DNA from: Stutzerimonas stutzeri | GTDB lineage: Bacteria > Pseudomonadota > Gammaproteobacteria > Pseudomonadales > Pseudomonadaceae | DNA: 64,000 nt | NCBI GenBank assembly: GCA_002387205.1 | Contig: DGLA01000024.1 | Location: 170,602 to 234,601, forward strand | Direction of reading: 5' to 3' | Part shown: positions 44,044 through 52,944 of the stretch, in pieces | How the letters are laid out: each line of letters begins with the position of its first letter | Position numbering within the stretch: position 1 is the first letter of the stretch | The notes under the pieces: model-generated | The model's input: only the letters and a program-made list of their open reading frames with translations | The model's database searches: none | Told to the model about the DNA's origin: nothing | Translations under genes and position numbers: made by a program

Positions 44044-45180
44044 ATGATGCTTCGCAAAGGTGAAAGCAACTATTCGCTAAAGGCTGTCTTGGCGGACGTG
44101 GGTCCGTCATGGCGCGTCAACGATCTGTTAGTCCGCGCCTTGATGCTCGGAATCCTGGTGCTGGCCGGTGCTGGTGTCGGGAACGCTCAGGCAGACGAAC
44201 TAGAGCACCCCAGCGATCTCCTCCGGGTCACCAACTATCCAGGCGGTCTGGCGATCGCCGAACTTTCCCGCTGGCGTGAAGCAACGCCGGAAATAAAGGA
44301 CATCAAGATTCCGTCCAGCGCCGATGACAGCGAGCAGGCGGCGCTGTTCTACGACTCGGGCTCAGACAAGCAGAAACCTCTGCTCATGGTGCTGCACAGC
44401 TGGAGCACCGATTACCTGCAGAACATCGACATTCCGCTGGGCCAGTTCGCCATTGCCAACGACTGGGTGTTCATTCACCCGAACTTCCGGGGCCAGAACG
44501 ATGGTCGTCCTGAGTCGACCGCCTCCGATCTGGCGATTTCCGACATGCAGGACGCGCTCGAATATGCGCGCGAACATGCTGAAATCGACGAGTCGCGAAT
44601 CTACCTGCTCGGCTATTCGGGCGGTGCGATGAATGCACTGCACCTGGCGAGTCGCAACCCCGACGTGTTTGCTGGCGTTGCGGCCTGGGTGCCGGTTTAT
44701 GACCTGGTTACCTGGCACCAGTGGAACAAGGCGCGCGGGGAAAAGTATGCCGGCGAAATCGAGCAGGCCTGCGGCGGCGAGCCGACTCAGGGCTCCAGCG
44801 CCTTCGATGAATGCCGCAAGCGCAGCCCGAGTAGCCACGTGCCAGAGGTGGCGGGCGATATTCGCGTACTCATCGCCCACGGCATCGATGACACCACCGT
44901 CCCGCCGGAACAGGCGCTGCATGCATTCAATGATCTGGCCGATGCACAAGACCGCATACCTGAAGAGCAAATCAACCAGCTGATGGAAACCCGTCAGGTC
45001 CCGGATGCCCTGCGCCAGCGGTCGGCCAAGGGCAACGACGAGTTTCCGCAGTTCGCCGAGGCGGATGCCGAGGTGTTGCTGTACCTGAAATCTGGCCCTA
45101 CCGAGCTGGTGCTGTTCGAGGGCGAGCACGACATGCTCTACCGGCCTGGGCTGGAGTGGCTTTCACGTCAGCAGCGGTGA
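44044..45180 (+). CDS. secreted alpha/beta hydrolase, S9/esterase-like
   Basis: A 378-residue exported hydrolase. After about 30 polar residues, a signal segment LMLGILVLAGAGVGNAQA is cleaved. The alpha/beta hydrolase core has the nucleophile motif GYSGGA with Ser192, the acid residue probably Asp282 in HGIDDTTVPPEQ, and His362 in EGEHDML. LLMVLHSWSTDY and VFIHPNFRGQNDG supply the oxyanion-region strand. It resembles prolyl-oligopeptidase-type and acetyl-esterase enzymes; the substrate is unknown. ATG 44044 has GGAG 9 bases before it; ATG 44035 is too close to it. Confidence 0.82.
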   Translation: MMLRKGESNYSLKAVLADVGPSWRVNDLLVRALMLGILVLAGAGVGNAQADELEHPSDLLRVTNYPGGLAIAELSRWREATPEIKDIKIPSSADDSEQAALFYDSGSDKQKPLLMVLHSWSTDYLQNIDIPLGQFAIANDWVFIHPNFRGQNDGRPESTASDLAISDMQDALEYAREHAEIDESRIYLLGYSGGAMNALHLASRNPDVFAGVAAWVPVYDLVTWHQWNKARGEKYAGEIEQACGGEPTQGSSAFDECRKRSPSSHVPEVAGDIRVLIAHGIDDTTVPPEQALHAFNDLADAQDRIPEEQINQLMETRQVPDALRQRSAKGNDEFPQFAEADAEVLLYLKSGPTELVLFEGEHDMLYRPGLEWLSRQQR

Positions 45181-45217
45181 TCCAAGGTTCGCATCAATAG
45201 AAGGACTTCAAGTCGTT

Positions 45218-46054
45218 ATGAGCAGTCAACGCATCAGCATGTCGAGTCACCTTTGCAGGCGGGCACTGGTGGCCTGCGGTCTGGCCGGATGGCTGGTTTC
45301 AGCGGCCGGCGCGGCGGACCGGGACTGGTCCAGCGTGACCGAGCCGCTGCCCGGCGAGCCACGTGTGATCGGCAAGCATGGCGCAGCCTGTCTGATCGGC
45401 GCGGTACAGCTGCCGCCAGAGGGCGAGGGCTATCAGGCCGTGGACCTGCAGCGTAATCGCCATTACGGACACCCGGATCTGATCGACTACATCGAGCGGC
45501 TTGGCCTCCGGGTCGAGCGCGCGGGGATCGGCCCCATGCTGGTAGGCGACATGGCGCAGCCGCGTGGTGGCCCGATGTCCTATGGGCATGTCAGCCACCA
45601 GAGCGGGCTGGACGTCGACATCTGGTTCCGTCTCGACCTGCCACCGCTGCCCCGCAACGAGCGCGAGGGCATCGAGCAACCCATCCTGGTCGACGAAACA
45701 ACCGGGGAGCTGGACACGACGAGGTGGACCGATGAACAGGCCAAGCTGATTCGCCTTGCCGCGCAGGACCCGCGGGTCACACGGATCTTCGTCGATGGCG
45801 CGGTCAAGCGAGACCTCTGCCAGCGTGAGTGGGACGACCGTTCTTGGCTGCAACGCATCCGGCCCTGGCCCTTCCATGATGAGCATCTGCACGTGCGCCT
45901 GCGTTGCCCGGAAGGCGCCAGCGACTGCGTCGACCAGCCACCGCCGCCAGCCGGCGAGGGCTGCAAGGCCATACTTCCAACGCCGCGCCCGGAAGCCATG
46001 GCCACCCCCAGCCGGCGCCTGCCTGCCGCATGCAATGCGGTGTTCAGCCAGTAA
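45218..46054 (+). CDS. mepA: penicillin-insensitive murein endopeptidase
   Basis: Periplasmic LAS-family metallopeptidase that cleaves cross-linked peptidoglycan. The 278-residue product has a signal peptide ending SAAGAA. The metal site is HVSHQSGLDVDIWF (His127, Asp132) together with HDEHLHVRLRC near 221-231. Cysteines ACLIG, DLCQR, RLRCPEGASDC and EGCK suit disulfides. AAGGA is 12 bases before the ATG, a long spacing; a second Met at 45239 is possible. It follows the secreted hydrolase gene by 37 bases, so the two may share a transcript. Confidence 0.9.
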   Translation: MSSQRISMSSHLCRRALVACGLAGWLVSAAGAADRDWSSVTEPLPGEPRVIGKHGAACLIGAVQLPPEGEGYQAVDLQRNRHYGHPDLIDYIERLGLRVERAGIGPMLVGDMAQPRGGPMSYGHVSHQSGLDVDIWFRLDLPPLPRNEREGIEQPILVDETTGELDTTRWTDEQAKLIRLAAQDPRVTRIFVDGAVKRDLCQREWDDRSWLQRIRPWPFHDEHLHVRLRCPEGASDCVDQPPPPAGEGCKAILPTPRPEAMATPSRRLPAACNAVFSQ

Positions 46055-46106
46055 AAATGGGTGCGCTGATGCGAGTCGGTTGGTGAGCGGCGGCTTCTGC
46101 GTGCCC

Positions 46107-46703
46107 TCAGCGGGGGATGATCCGTACCCGTCCGGCCGTATTGTCACGCCGCGCGACTTTCTCGTTTTCGGCACGACCGGGGATCGACCCGTCGTCGGCC
46201 CCACGATCCGGAGTGGCCATGCCGTTGAGCTTGCCCTCGTCCTCGCTGATGGAGGTGGCATCGGGATAGCCGGTGGTCAGGGTCTCGGTGCTGGCGGTCA
46301 CTGGCGTGGCCTGATCGCTACCCCAGCTGGCGCTGCGTTCGTCGATGTCGATGGCGCCATTGCGCTCCATTAGTTGCTCGACTGCCTGCACCTGGCTGTC
46401 GTCTTCCAGCGTGACGGTGACAACGGTAGATCCGCGACGGGCCGCTTCGGGGTAGCGGCCCGCATGTTTACTGGAGTCGTCACCAAATATCTTGCTGAAA
46501 AAACTTCCGACCTTCTCAGCCACCGAAGCGTCATCGTCCGGCTCCTCGCCGATTACCTCGACGCGGCTGCTGTCCACGTTTTGCGGGTTGAACGAGGCGG
46601 AGATCTGTATGGCGTCGTTGGCCACGCCCTGGCTCAGGAGTTCGGTTTTGACTTGTTCGGCTTCGGTGTAGCGGTCGAAGGCGGCAATGAGAATCTGGGT
46701 CAT
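46107..46703 (-). CDS. general stress protein 17M-like hypothetical protein
   Basis: A 198-residue soluble protein. Residues about 1-50 form a small alpha/beta unit (ILIAAFDRYTEAEQVKTEL, VANDAIQISASF) like YflT/GS17M folds, and about 95-130 give STVVTVTLEDDSQVQAVEQLM, a second unit. A low-complexity acidic tail of about 60 residues follows. No signal peptide or membrane helix. The function is unknown; relatives are stress-linked in Bacillus. AGGTGA precedes the ATG. Confidence 0.65.
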   Translation of the reverse strand: MTQILIAAFDRYTEAEQVKTELLSQGVANDAIQISASFNPQNVDSSRVEVIGEEPDDDASVAEKVGSFFSKIFGDDSSKHAGRYPEAARRGSTVVTVTLEDDSQVQAVEQLMERNGAIDIDERSASWGSDQATPVTASTETLTTGYPDATSISEDEGKLNGMATPDRGADDGSIPGRAENEKVARRDNTAGRVRIIPR

Positions 46704-46908
46704 GGTTCACCTGTGGGCTGTTCAGGCCTGGCTGCGGTTGGAGTGCGCGGCGAGCGTCTCGCGCGCGAAGGACGAACACGTGCCGTCCTGACTGTTTGGG
46801 CGGGAGCCGGCAGGATGGTTCCGCTCGCTCTCATTACGCCATGCTTCGGCGGTATCTGAGGTGGGCAAAAGCCGCACGTGTCACGCGCGGCGTGATGCGC
46901 AGGCAGGG

Positions 46909-47772
46909 TCAGCCGTTCACCACCTTGCCGCCGTTGATGTGAATGGTCTGGCCACTGACATAGGACGAGTCCTCGCACGCAAGGTACACATAGGCCGGGC
47001 CCAGTTCGGACGGCTGGCCGCAGCGGCCCATGGGCATCTGGCTGCCGAAGTCCTCGAGCAGTTGCGGGTCATGCTTGCCAAGGGACGGCGGCTGCAGTGG
47101 CGTCCAGACCGGGCCGGGAGCGATCTGGTTGACGCGGATGTCGCGCTCGATCAGCTGCTGCGACAGGGCACGGGTGAAGCCATCGATGGCGCCCTTGGTC
47201 GAGGTGTAGTCGACCAGCATCGGGTTGCCGATGAAGGAGTTGATCGATGTGGTGTTGATGATCGACGCACCTGCCTTGAGATGGGGCAGGGCGGCGCGGG
47301 TGAGGTAGAAGTAGCCATGGATGTTGGTGGCGAAGGTCTTCTCCCACTGCTCGTCGGTGATGTCCTCGAGACGCGTCTGGACTTCCTGCCGCCCGGCGTT
47401 GTTGACCAGCACATCCAGCTGACCGAAGGTCTTCACGGTTTGTTCGACGGCATCGTTGCAATGGCTGCTGTCGCGAATGTCGCCGGGCAACAGCAGGCAA
47501 CGCTGGCCCTCGGCTTCGATCATGCGCTTGGCGTTTTCCGCATCCTCATGTTCTTCGAGGTACATGATGGCCACGTCGGCTCCTTCGCGAGCGAAGTGCA
47601 CCGCAGCTGCACGACCGATGCCGCTGTCGCCACCGCTGACCAATGCCACCTTGCCGGCCAGCTTGCCGCTGCCTTTGTAGCTGTCACGGATGAACTCGGC
47701 CTGCGGGTGCATCTCGGTTTCTCGGCCGGGTAGACGGTCCTGTTGTTGTGCGGGGATCTTCGGGTAAGCCAT
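46909..47772 (-). CDS. short-chain dehydrogenase/reductase
   Basis: A 287-residue NAD(P)-dependent oxidoreductase of the classical/extended SDR type, like the YghA/YhdF general stress SDRs. The cofactor motif is VALVSGGDSGIGRAAAVHF at about 45-60, NNAG is at about 130, and the catalytic Tyr and Lys are in VDYTSTKGAID. The N-terminal 35 residues (PAQQQDRLPGRETEMHPQ) are typical of that subfamily. The substrate is unknown. GGAG 5 bases before ATG 47772 fixes the start. A large in-frame extension upstream runs antisense to the MFS gene and is not real. Confidence 0.9.
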   Translation of the reverse strand: MAYPKIPAQQQDRLPGRETEMHPQAEFIRDSYKGSGKLAGKVALVSGGDSGIGRAAAVHFAREGADVAIMYLEEHEDAENAKRMIEAEGQRCLLLPGDIRDSSHCNDAVEQTVKTFGQLDVLVNNAGRQEVQTRLEDITDEQWEKTFATNIHGYFYLTRAALPHLKAGASIINTTSINSFIGNPMLVDYTSTKGAIDGFTRALSQQLIERDIRVNQIAPGPVWTPLQPPSLGKHDPQLLEDFGSQMPMGRCGQPSELGPAYVYLACEDSSYVSGQTIHINGGKVVNG

Positions 47773-48120
47773 ACAGGCTCCAGTGAGGTGGATGGGTTCT
47801 GTAGTTACGGCTGGCGCCAGGTGGGAAAGTTTCGGCAGCACGCCGAACGGTGCAGCAGGCGGTGGCCGTGATCGGCCACTCGTCGCGACACCCATGCCTG
47901 ACCTGACACCGGCAATCGGCGCGCGTAGAATCCGCGCCGCGCCGACTGGCCAGTCGCCCCCGACGATGTTTTCGTCATCTCGCTCGTAATCGAAGGCTAG
48001 CGGGACGGGCCACGTGGCGGTCAGGCAAGGCCGTTTTCCTTCACACCCGACATTCGCCACGCTGCGGCGCGCCTTCCTGGCGTACCGGGGCTGCCGTTTG
48101 CTTTCCAGACATTCATCAAC
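47773..48120 (+). promoter_or_regulatory. control region and long leader of the MFS gene
   Basis: This 348-base gene-free stretch separates the SDR and MFS starts. CTGACA (47903-47908), a 17-base spacer and TAGAAT (47926-47931) form a near-consensus promoter. Directly after it, CGACTGGCCAGTCG (47943-47956) is a perfect 14-bp palindrome around the start site, a likely repressor operator. The remaining 160-base leader to the MFS start shows no clear structure or peptide. Confidence 0.65.
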
Positions 48121-49311
48121 ATGAACGAATCGCAGTGCTCCCGGCCCGGGAGCTGGCTCAGCGTCGTCGCGCTGGCCCTGGCCGCTTTCATCTTCAATAC
48201 CACCGAGTTCGTCCCGGTCGCCTTGCTCAGCGACATCGGCCGTTCGTTCGGCATGCTGCCCGGCCAGGTCGGCCTGATGCTGACCATCTACGCCTGGGTG
48301 GTGGCCTTGATGTCGCTGCCGATGATGCTGCTGACGCGCAATTTCGAGCGCCGTACCCTGCTGATCTTCATCTTCGTGGTGTTCATCAGCAGCCATCTGG
48401 TGTCGAGTGTGGCGTCGAGTTTCGGCATGCTGATGCTCAGCCGCATCGGTATCGCCCTGGCGCACGCGGTGTTCTGGTCGATCACCGCATCGCTGGCCGT
48501 GCGCGTCGCCCCGCAAGGCAAGCAGGCGCAGGCGCTGGGGCTGCTGGCCACCGGCAGTGCGCTGGCAATGGTGCTGGGCATCCCGCTGGGCCGGGTGGTT
48601 GGCGAGCTGCTGGGCTGGCGCACAACCTTCCTGTCGATTGCCGTGATCGCTGCACTGGTCGTGCTGGTGCTGGCGCGCACGCTGCCGTTGCTGCCGAGCC
48701 AGAACTCCGGCTCGTTGCGCAGTTTGCCAGTACTGTTCAAGCGTCCGGCGCTGGTGGCTGCCTATGTGCTGACCGCACTGGTTATCACCGCACAGTTCAC
48801 CGCCTACACCTACATCGAGCCGTTCGCACAGACCATCGCGCGTCTGAGCGGTGACATGACCACGGTATTGCTGTTGCTGTTCGGAAGCGCCGGCATCCTC
48901 GGTTCGGTGCTGTTCAGCCGCTACAGCAATCGTTACCCGAAGGGCTTCCTGATCGCGGCAATTTCCATCATGGCGACCTGCCTGTTGCTGTTGTTGCCAG
49001 CCGCACGTGACAGCTCGCTGCTGGGCGCACTGGTGGTGGTATGGGGCATTGCCGGAATGTGCTTTGGCCTGGCATTGCAGGCTAAGGTGCTGAACCTTGC
49101 ATCCGATGCCACCGATGTCGCCATGGCCATGTTCTCCGGTATCTACAACGTCGGCATCGGCGGCGGCGCGCTGCTGGGGAGCCTGGTCACGCAACACCTG
49201 GGACTGAGCAATGTCGGCATCGTCGGAGGATTGCTGGCGCTGAGTGGCGTGGTGCTGTGCGCTTTTGCTACCTATCGTTTCGCCCGGCCGGTGAACAGCG
49301 CGGCACTCTGA
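48121..49311 (+). CDS. MFS sugar-efflux-type transporter
   Basis: A 396-residue 12-helix major facilitator of the SotB/SetA sugar-efflux branch, exporting sugars, arabinose- or drug-like compounds by proton antiport. The signature NTTEFVPVALLSDIGRSF near residues 25-42 is typical of SotB, and the MFS A-motif is replaced by LTRNFERRTLL. The second half begins LFKRPALVAAYVLTALVI. The ribosome site is weak. Its near-consensus promoter and operator-like palindrome suggest induction by a substrate. Family fairly sure, substrate not. Confidence 0.88.
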   Translation: MNESQCSRPGSWLSVVALALAAFIFNTTEFVPVALLSDIGRSFGMLPGQVGLMLTIYAWVVALMSLPMMLLTRNFERRTLLIFIFVVFISSHLVSSVASSFGMLMLSRIGIALAHAVFWSITASLAVRVAPQGKQAQALGLLATGSALAMVLGIPLGRVVGELLGWRTTFLSIAVIAALVVLVLARTLPLLPSQNSGSLRSLPVLFKRPALVAAYVLTALVITAQFTAYTYIEPFAQTIARLSGDMTTVLLLLFGSAGILGSVLFSRYSNRYPKGFLIAAISIMATCLLLLLPAARDSSLLGALVVVWGIAGMCFGLALQAKVLNLASDATDVAMAMFSGIYNVGIGGGALLGSLVTQHLGLSNVGIVGGLLALSGVVLCAFATYRFARPVNSAAL

Positions 49312-49427
49312 CGGTTGACGAGGCGGCGAGAGTTCGTCCGGCTGCCCCTCGTCGCGGAGCCGTCCGGGGTGGGGAACCCTGGGGAGGTAAGAGGTACCCA
49401 TCCTTATATCCCTTCCAGGACGCGTTC

Positions 49428-50489
49428 ATGAAACTCTCTGAAAAGCTCGACAAGAATCGCCTGTTATTCGGCGGCATCGCCGCTGCCTCTGCCCTGGCCT
49501 TGCCGCGCGGTCGTTTGCGCACCGCGGCCTATGCCGCCGCGGTGCTTGGCATCGGGTCTGCGCTGACCGGCAGGCAAGCAGAAGAATCGGCCAGCGACCT
49601 ACCCGAGGCTCCTGAGCTGGTCAGGAGCGCGATGGTCAACGGTATCCTGATGCGCTGGGAAGAACAGGGTGCCACCGAGCCGGATGCCATTCCGGTGATC
49701 CTGCTGCACGGCATCCCGACGCACCCGCGCTTGTGGCGCTACGTCGTCCCCCAGCTGGTGCAGACCAACGTACGCTGCCTGGCATGGGAGCTGGTGGGGT
49801 TCGGTTGGTCGATGGAGCAGGGGCTCGATCGAGACATCTCGGTCGCAAGCCAGGCGGACTATCTCTATGGCTGGTTGCAGCACCTGGGCATCCGTCAGGC
49901 AGTCTTCGTCGGGCATGATGTGGGCGGTGGTGTGATCCAGCAGCTGCTGGTCAAACACCCCGAGCTCTGCCGCGGGCTGGTGCTGGCGGACTGTGTGGCC
50001 TACGACAACTGGCCAGTGGCGGCGGTACGGGCGGCCAAGAAGCAGACCGGGGTAATCGGCAAATTGCCGTCAGCCCTGCTCAAGCCGATCTTCCTGGCCG
50101 GACTGGCCAACCTCGGTCATGACCAGGCCGGGCGCCGGGCCAGATCGGCGGAACTGCATTGGCAGCCATATTCCCGAGCGATCGGCCCGAAGGCCTTCGC
50201 TCACCAGCTCGATAGCATGAGTGCCCGCGATACCCAGGCATTGGCTGGAAAGCTGTCAGTGATCGGCGGGGTGAAGCGCGTCGTATGGAGCGACGCCGAT
50301 CCGCTGGAATTTGCCACTGGCGAACGCCTGGCCGAGGAGCTAGGTGCACCGCTGATCCGTATCCCGAAGGGCCGGCATTTCAGCCCCGAAGACCATCCGG
50401 ATGTGATTGCACGAGCCATCAACGAAGTGATCGCCGAGGTTCAGGGCAGCAGTGACGGCGAAGCCCTTTCAGGCGGCGAGCAACCATGA
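49428..50489 (+). CDS. alpha/beta hydrolase with Asp nucleophile
   Basis: A 353-residue hydrolase. The N-terminal 50 residues hold two short hydrophobic stretches (LLFGGIAAASALALP, TAAYAAAVLGIGSAL) that may anchor it to the membrane. The core has LLHGIPTHPRLWR and the nucleophile elbow GHDVGG with Asp164, as in haloalkane dehalogenases and epoxide hydrolases, plus His317 in GRHFSPEDHP. Activity on an epoxide or halide is an inference. AGGA precedes ATG 49428 by 7 bases; the longer frame to 49257 covers the end of the MFS gene. Confidence 0.8.
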   Translation: MKLSEKLDKNRLLFGGIAAASALALPRGRLRTAAYAAAVLGIGSALTGRQAEESASDLPEAPELVRSAMVNGILMRWEEQGATEPDAIPVILLHGIPTHPRLWRYVVPQLVQTNVRCLAWELVGFGWSMEQGLDRDISVASQADYLYGWLQHLGIRQAVFVGHDVGGGVIQQLLVKHPELCRGLVLADCVAYDNWPVAAVRAAKKQTGVIGKLPSALLKPIFLAGLANLGHDQAGRRARSAELHWQPYSRAIGPKAFAHQLDSMSARDTQALAGKLSVIGGVKRVVWSDADPLEFATGERLAEELGAPLIRIPKGRHFSPEDHPDVIARAINEVIAEVQGSSDGEALSGGEQP

Positions 50490-50507
50490 GCGCTGAACCC
50501 GGGTGGG

Positions 50508-51821
50508 TCATTTGAGCTCGTTGGCAAAGCGCCCTACCGCACTGACGACTTGTTTCGCGCCGTCCTGAATCTCGACGATCACGGCGCCGGCCTGGTTCGC
50601 CAGTGCCAGGCCCTGGGAAGCCTGCTCGCGGCTGTTGGCCATTTCCCGAACGGCTTCGTCGACCAGCGACTGGTTTTTTTCCACCACGCTGACGATCTCT
50701 TCGGTGGCTGCGCTGGTGCGGCCTGCGAGCTGCCGAACTTCATCGGCCACGACCGCGAAGCCCCGGCCCTGTTCCCCGGCACGCGCCGCTTCGATGGCTG
50801 CGTTGAGTGCGAGCAGATTGGTCTGTGCAGCGATGCCGCCGATGGTCTGCACGATGGAGCTGATGAGATGTGATTGCTGGCCCAGCGCCTCGATACCCTG
50901 GGTTGCCGACTCCACTTCTTCGGCGATGCGTTGCATGGTCGCGACCGTGTCTTTGACCACCACGGCGCCGCGCTCGGCACAGGTGTCGGTCTTGCGCGAC
51001 ACGTCATAGGCGATGCTGGCCGCTTCCCGGACTTCTTCTTCCCGAGCGACCTGCTCGGTCACGACACTGGCGAGCTTGACCACTTTGCAGAGCTTGCCTT
51101 CGGTATCGTAGACGGGGTTATAGGTCGCTTCGAGCCAGACGTCCCGGCCCATGCTGTCGATGCGCTTGAAGCGATCCGCGACGAACTCGCCGCGATTGAG
51201 CGTCTCCCAGAACGCCTGGTACTGCTGCGAAGAGGCTTCCTCGTGAGTACAGAACATGCGGTGGTGCTTGCCTACGATCTGTTTGAGCGAATAACCCATG
51301 CCCTTCAAGAACGGCTCGTTGGCGGTAACAACCGTGCCGTCCAGGTTGAACTCGATGACCGCGGAGGAGCGGAGCAGGGCATTGATAAACGCCTCGTTCT
51401 CCTTTGCCAGCTGCAGCTCCTTTGTCACTTCCCGTCCATAGCCGCTGATGTGCAGCAACGCGCCTGCTTTGTCCTGAACCGGGTACCAGTCGATGTGCAG
51501 CCAGGCGAGACTGCCATCGGCACGCAGAAAGCGGTAATCGTCGTTGACCGGCGCCAGCTGGGACACCGCCGTACGGAATTTCTGGAAGCACGGCAGGGCC
51601 TTCACGTAAGCCGGCACGATCTCCAGCATGGCGCGTCCCTGTAGCTGCTCGACGCGGTAACCGAGCGTGCTGGCGAATGCCTGGTTGAGGCCCACCATCC
51701 GGAATTCCGGATCAAGGGTGACCGACAATTTCGTAGCGCTCATCTGATCGCGAAGTTGACGCAGCAGGGATAGCTCGGCAGCCTGCTCTTCGAGTTGTTT
51801 TTTGAGATGGCCGTTGAACAT
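50508..51821 (-). CDS. soluble PAS-PAS methyl-accepting-type transducer (BdlA-like)
   Basis: A 437-residue cytoplasmic signal transducer with no membrane helices. It has an N-terminal helix and two PAS domains at about 30-140 (VGLNQAFASTLGYRVEQLQG) and 150-260 (TANEPFLKGMGYSLKQIVGK, HHRMFCTHEE). The MCP signalling domain at about 280-437 carries the hairpin tip IAAQTNLLALNAAIEAARAGEQ, GRGFAVVADEVRQLA. The layout matches P. aeruginosa BdlA/Aer-like proteins, which sense internal redox or nutrient state and act on biofilm dispersal or c-di-GMP. ATG 51821 is chosen over GTG 51830. Confidence 0.88.
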   Translation of the reverse strand: MFNGHLKKQLEEQAAELSLLRQLRDQMSATKLSVTLDPEFRMVGLNQAFASTLGYRVEQLQGRAMLEIVPAYVKALPCFQKFRTAVSQLAPVNDDYRFLRADGSLAWLHIDWYPVQDKAGALLHISGYGREVTKELQLAKENEAFINALLRSSAVIEFNLDGTVVTANEPFLKGMGYSLKQIVGKHHRMFCTHEEASSQQYQAFWETLNRGEFVADRFKRIDSMGRDVWLEATYNPVYDTEGKLCKVVKLASVVTEQVAREEEVREAASIAYDVSRKTDTCAERGAVVVKDTVATMQRIAEEVESATQGIEALGQQSHLISSIVQTIGGIAAQTNLLALNAAIEAARAGEQGRGFAVVADEVRQLAGRTSAATEEIVSVVEKNQSLVDEAVREMANSREQASQGLALANQAGAVIVEIQDGAKQVVSAVGRFANELK

Positions 51822-51987
51822 GGGGGGCACCAGGAGCTGAGTGGACGTGCCTCTCTATCGGCATGCTGCCGGAGTTCTTGATACACGTTCATCGGCTTGG
51901 ATCGCGACTGCAATAGCTGAGGTTCGCCTTGCCTGGCCGAAAAAGCGGGTTCGGCAAGGGTTGGCCGGGCGTGTGAAGGCTGTGCGA

Positions 51988-52404
51988 TCAGTCGGCCCGT
52001 TCAAGACGCACCCGGATGACCCCTGAGCGAGTGCTGGCGATGCTTTGAAAAGCGGCCTTGGACAAATCGATGACCCGCCCGCGCACGAAGGGCCCGCGGT
52101 CATTGATGCGCACCACGACGCTTTTACCGTTGCGGGTATTGATGACCCGCACCCTGGTGCCGAAGGGCAGGGTGCGGTGGGCGGCTGTCAGCGAGTGCTG
52201 ATCGAAGCGTTCGCCACTGGCGGTCAACTTGCCATGGTGCTGTTGGGCATAGAAGGACGCCTTGCCAGAGCCTATGGCTTCGCCCTGCTCGGTGGATGAC
52301 TGGGGCTCGGTGCCGGGCGCCTGCTCCCTGGACGGGGGTGATGCGCAACCAAAGAGTGTTGTGATCAGCGATAACACGATGACCCAGCGAATTGTCCCAA
52401 GCAT
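51988..52404 (-). CDS. RlpA-like septal ring lipoprotein, DPBB domain
   Basis: A 138-residue lipoprotein with a signal ending LFGC. The mature protein is mainly a double-psi beta-barrel, as in RlpA: GKASFYAQQHHGKLTASGER, LTAAHRTLPFGTRVRV and VVRINDRGPFVRGRVIDLS. It lacks the C-terminal SPOR domain of full-length RlpA. Pseudomonas RlpA is a lytic transglycosylase of the septum; a similar role is inferred. AAGGA is 6 bases before ATG 52404, so 16 upstream residues are excluded. Confidence 0.85.
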   Translation of the reverse strand: MLGTIRWVIVLSLITTLFGCASPPSREQAPGTEPQSSTEQGEAIGSGKASFYAQQHHGKLTASGERFDQHSLTAAHRTLPFGTRVRVINTRNGKSVVVRINDRGPFVRGRVIDLSKAAFQSIASTRSGVIRVRLERAD

Positions 52405-52545
52405 GCTCGTTCCTTGTCTGCTTATGAGAAGCGGCGCTGCTCGACCTGTCAAAGTATCGAGGAAATTGCGGCCTGCCCCGGCTTATGGTTGTTTCTGAAA
52501 TTCTCTTGAACGCGATCTAAGCGCATTGACCAACTTTGAATTGCG

Positions 52546-52857
52546 ATGCTTCATCTTCAGGTCGGGCTTCGTTTCGTACACTTCTGGCTTTCTCGCCGCA
52601 CCAGCAGGTACGTTTCGCATTGTCTGCTGCCGTCTCTTTTCGTCAGTCGGTCGATAGCGCAAGCAGTTGCCGACGAACAGCAGACAACCGTATTGCCCGA
52701 AGTTCAGATCGTCTATACGCCAGTTGTGGCGGAGCAGGTTCTTAAGCAGGGGAGTGAAGTCAGCAGTGCCAGCAAGGGCTGGGTGCCGATCCGTGAAGAG
52801 GCGCGCTACGTGGGCGAGCTACAAGCCAATGTAATGCGCCAAGAATCGCAGGTTTAA
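52546..52857 (+). CDS. uncertain 103-residue ORF
   Basis: A frame open for 103 codons in a gap between the RlpA and U32 genes. The C-terminal half (LPEVQIVYTPVVAEQVLKQG, GWVPIREEARYVGELQANVM) reads like normal protein, while the N-terminal half with LRFVHFWLSRRTSR does not and has no ribosome site. Third-position GC is lower than in neighbours. It may be a small real gene with an undetected start, or a decayed remnant. I do not recognise it. Confidence 0.35.
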   Translation: MLHLQVGLRFVHFWLSRRTSRYVSHCLLPSLFVSRSIAQAVADEQQTTVLPEVQIVYTPVVAEQVLKQGSEVSSASKGWVPIREEARYVGELQANVMRQESQV

Positions 52858-52944
52858 GCGTCATTCACCTTCTGAGTACATGGCGCATTGCCGTGGCTGT
52901 TCAGAGCAGCCACGGACAACCAGCTTTTGTGCTGCAGTGGTTAG

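Noticed and set aside
42523..45180. One 885-codon plus-strand frame spanning antisense of the helicase gene and the secreted hydrolase
   Set aside because: Homology starts only at the signal peptide near 44044. The first 500 codons are antisense to the helicase gene, which has complete motifs on the minus strand.
46909..49401. One 830-codon minus-strand frame running through the SDR gene and antisense to the whole MFS gene
   Set aside because: Only the last 287 codons match a protein family and have a ribosome site; the remainder is Gln/His-rich antisense sequence of the MFS gene, a typical product of high-GC codon bias.
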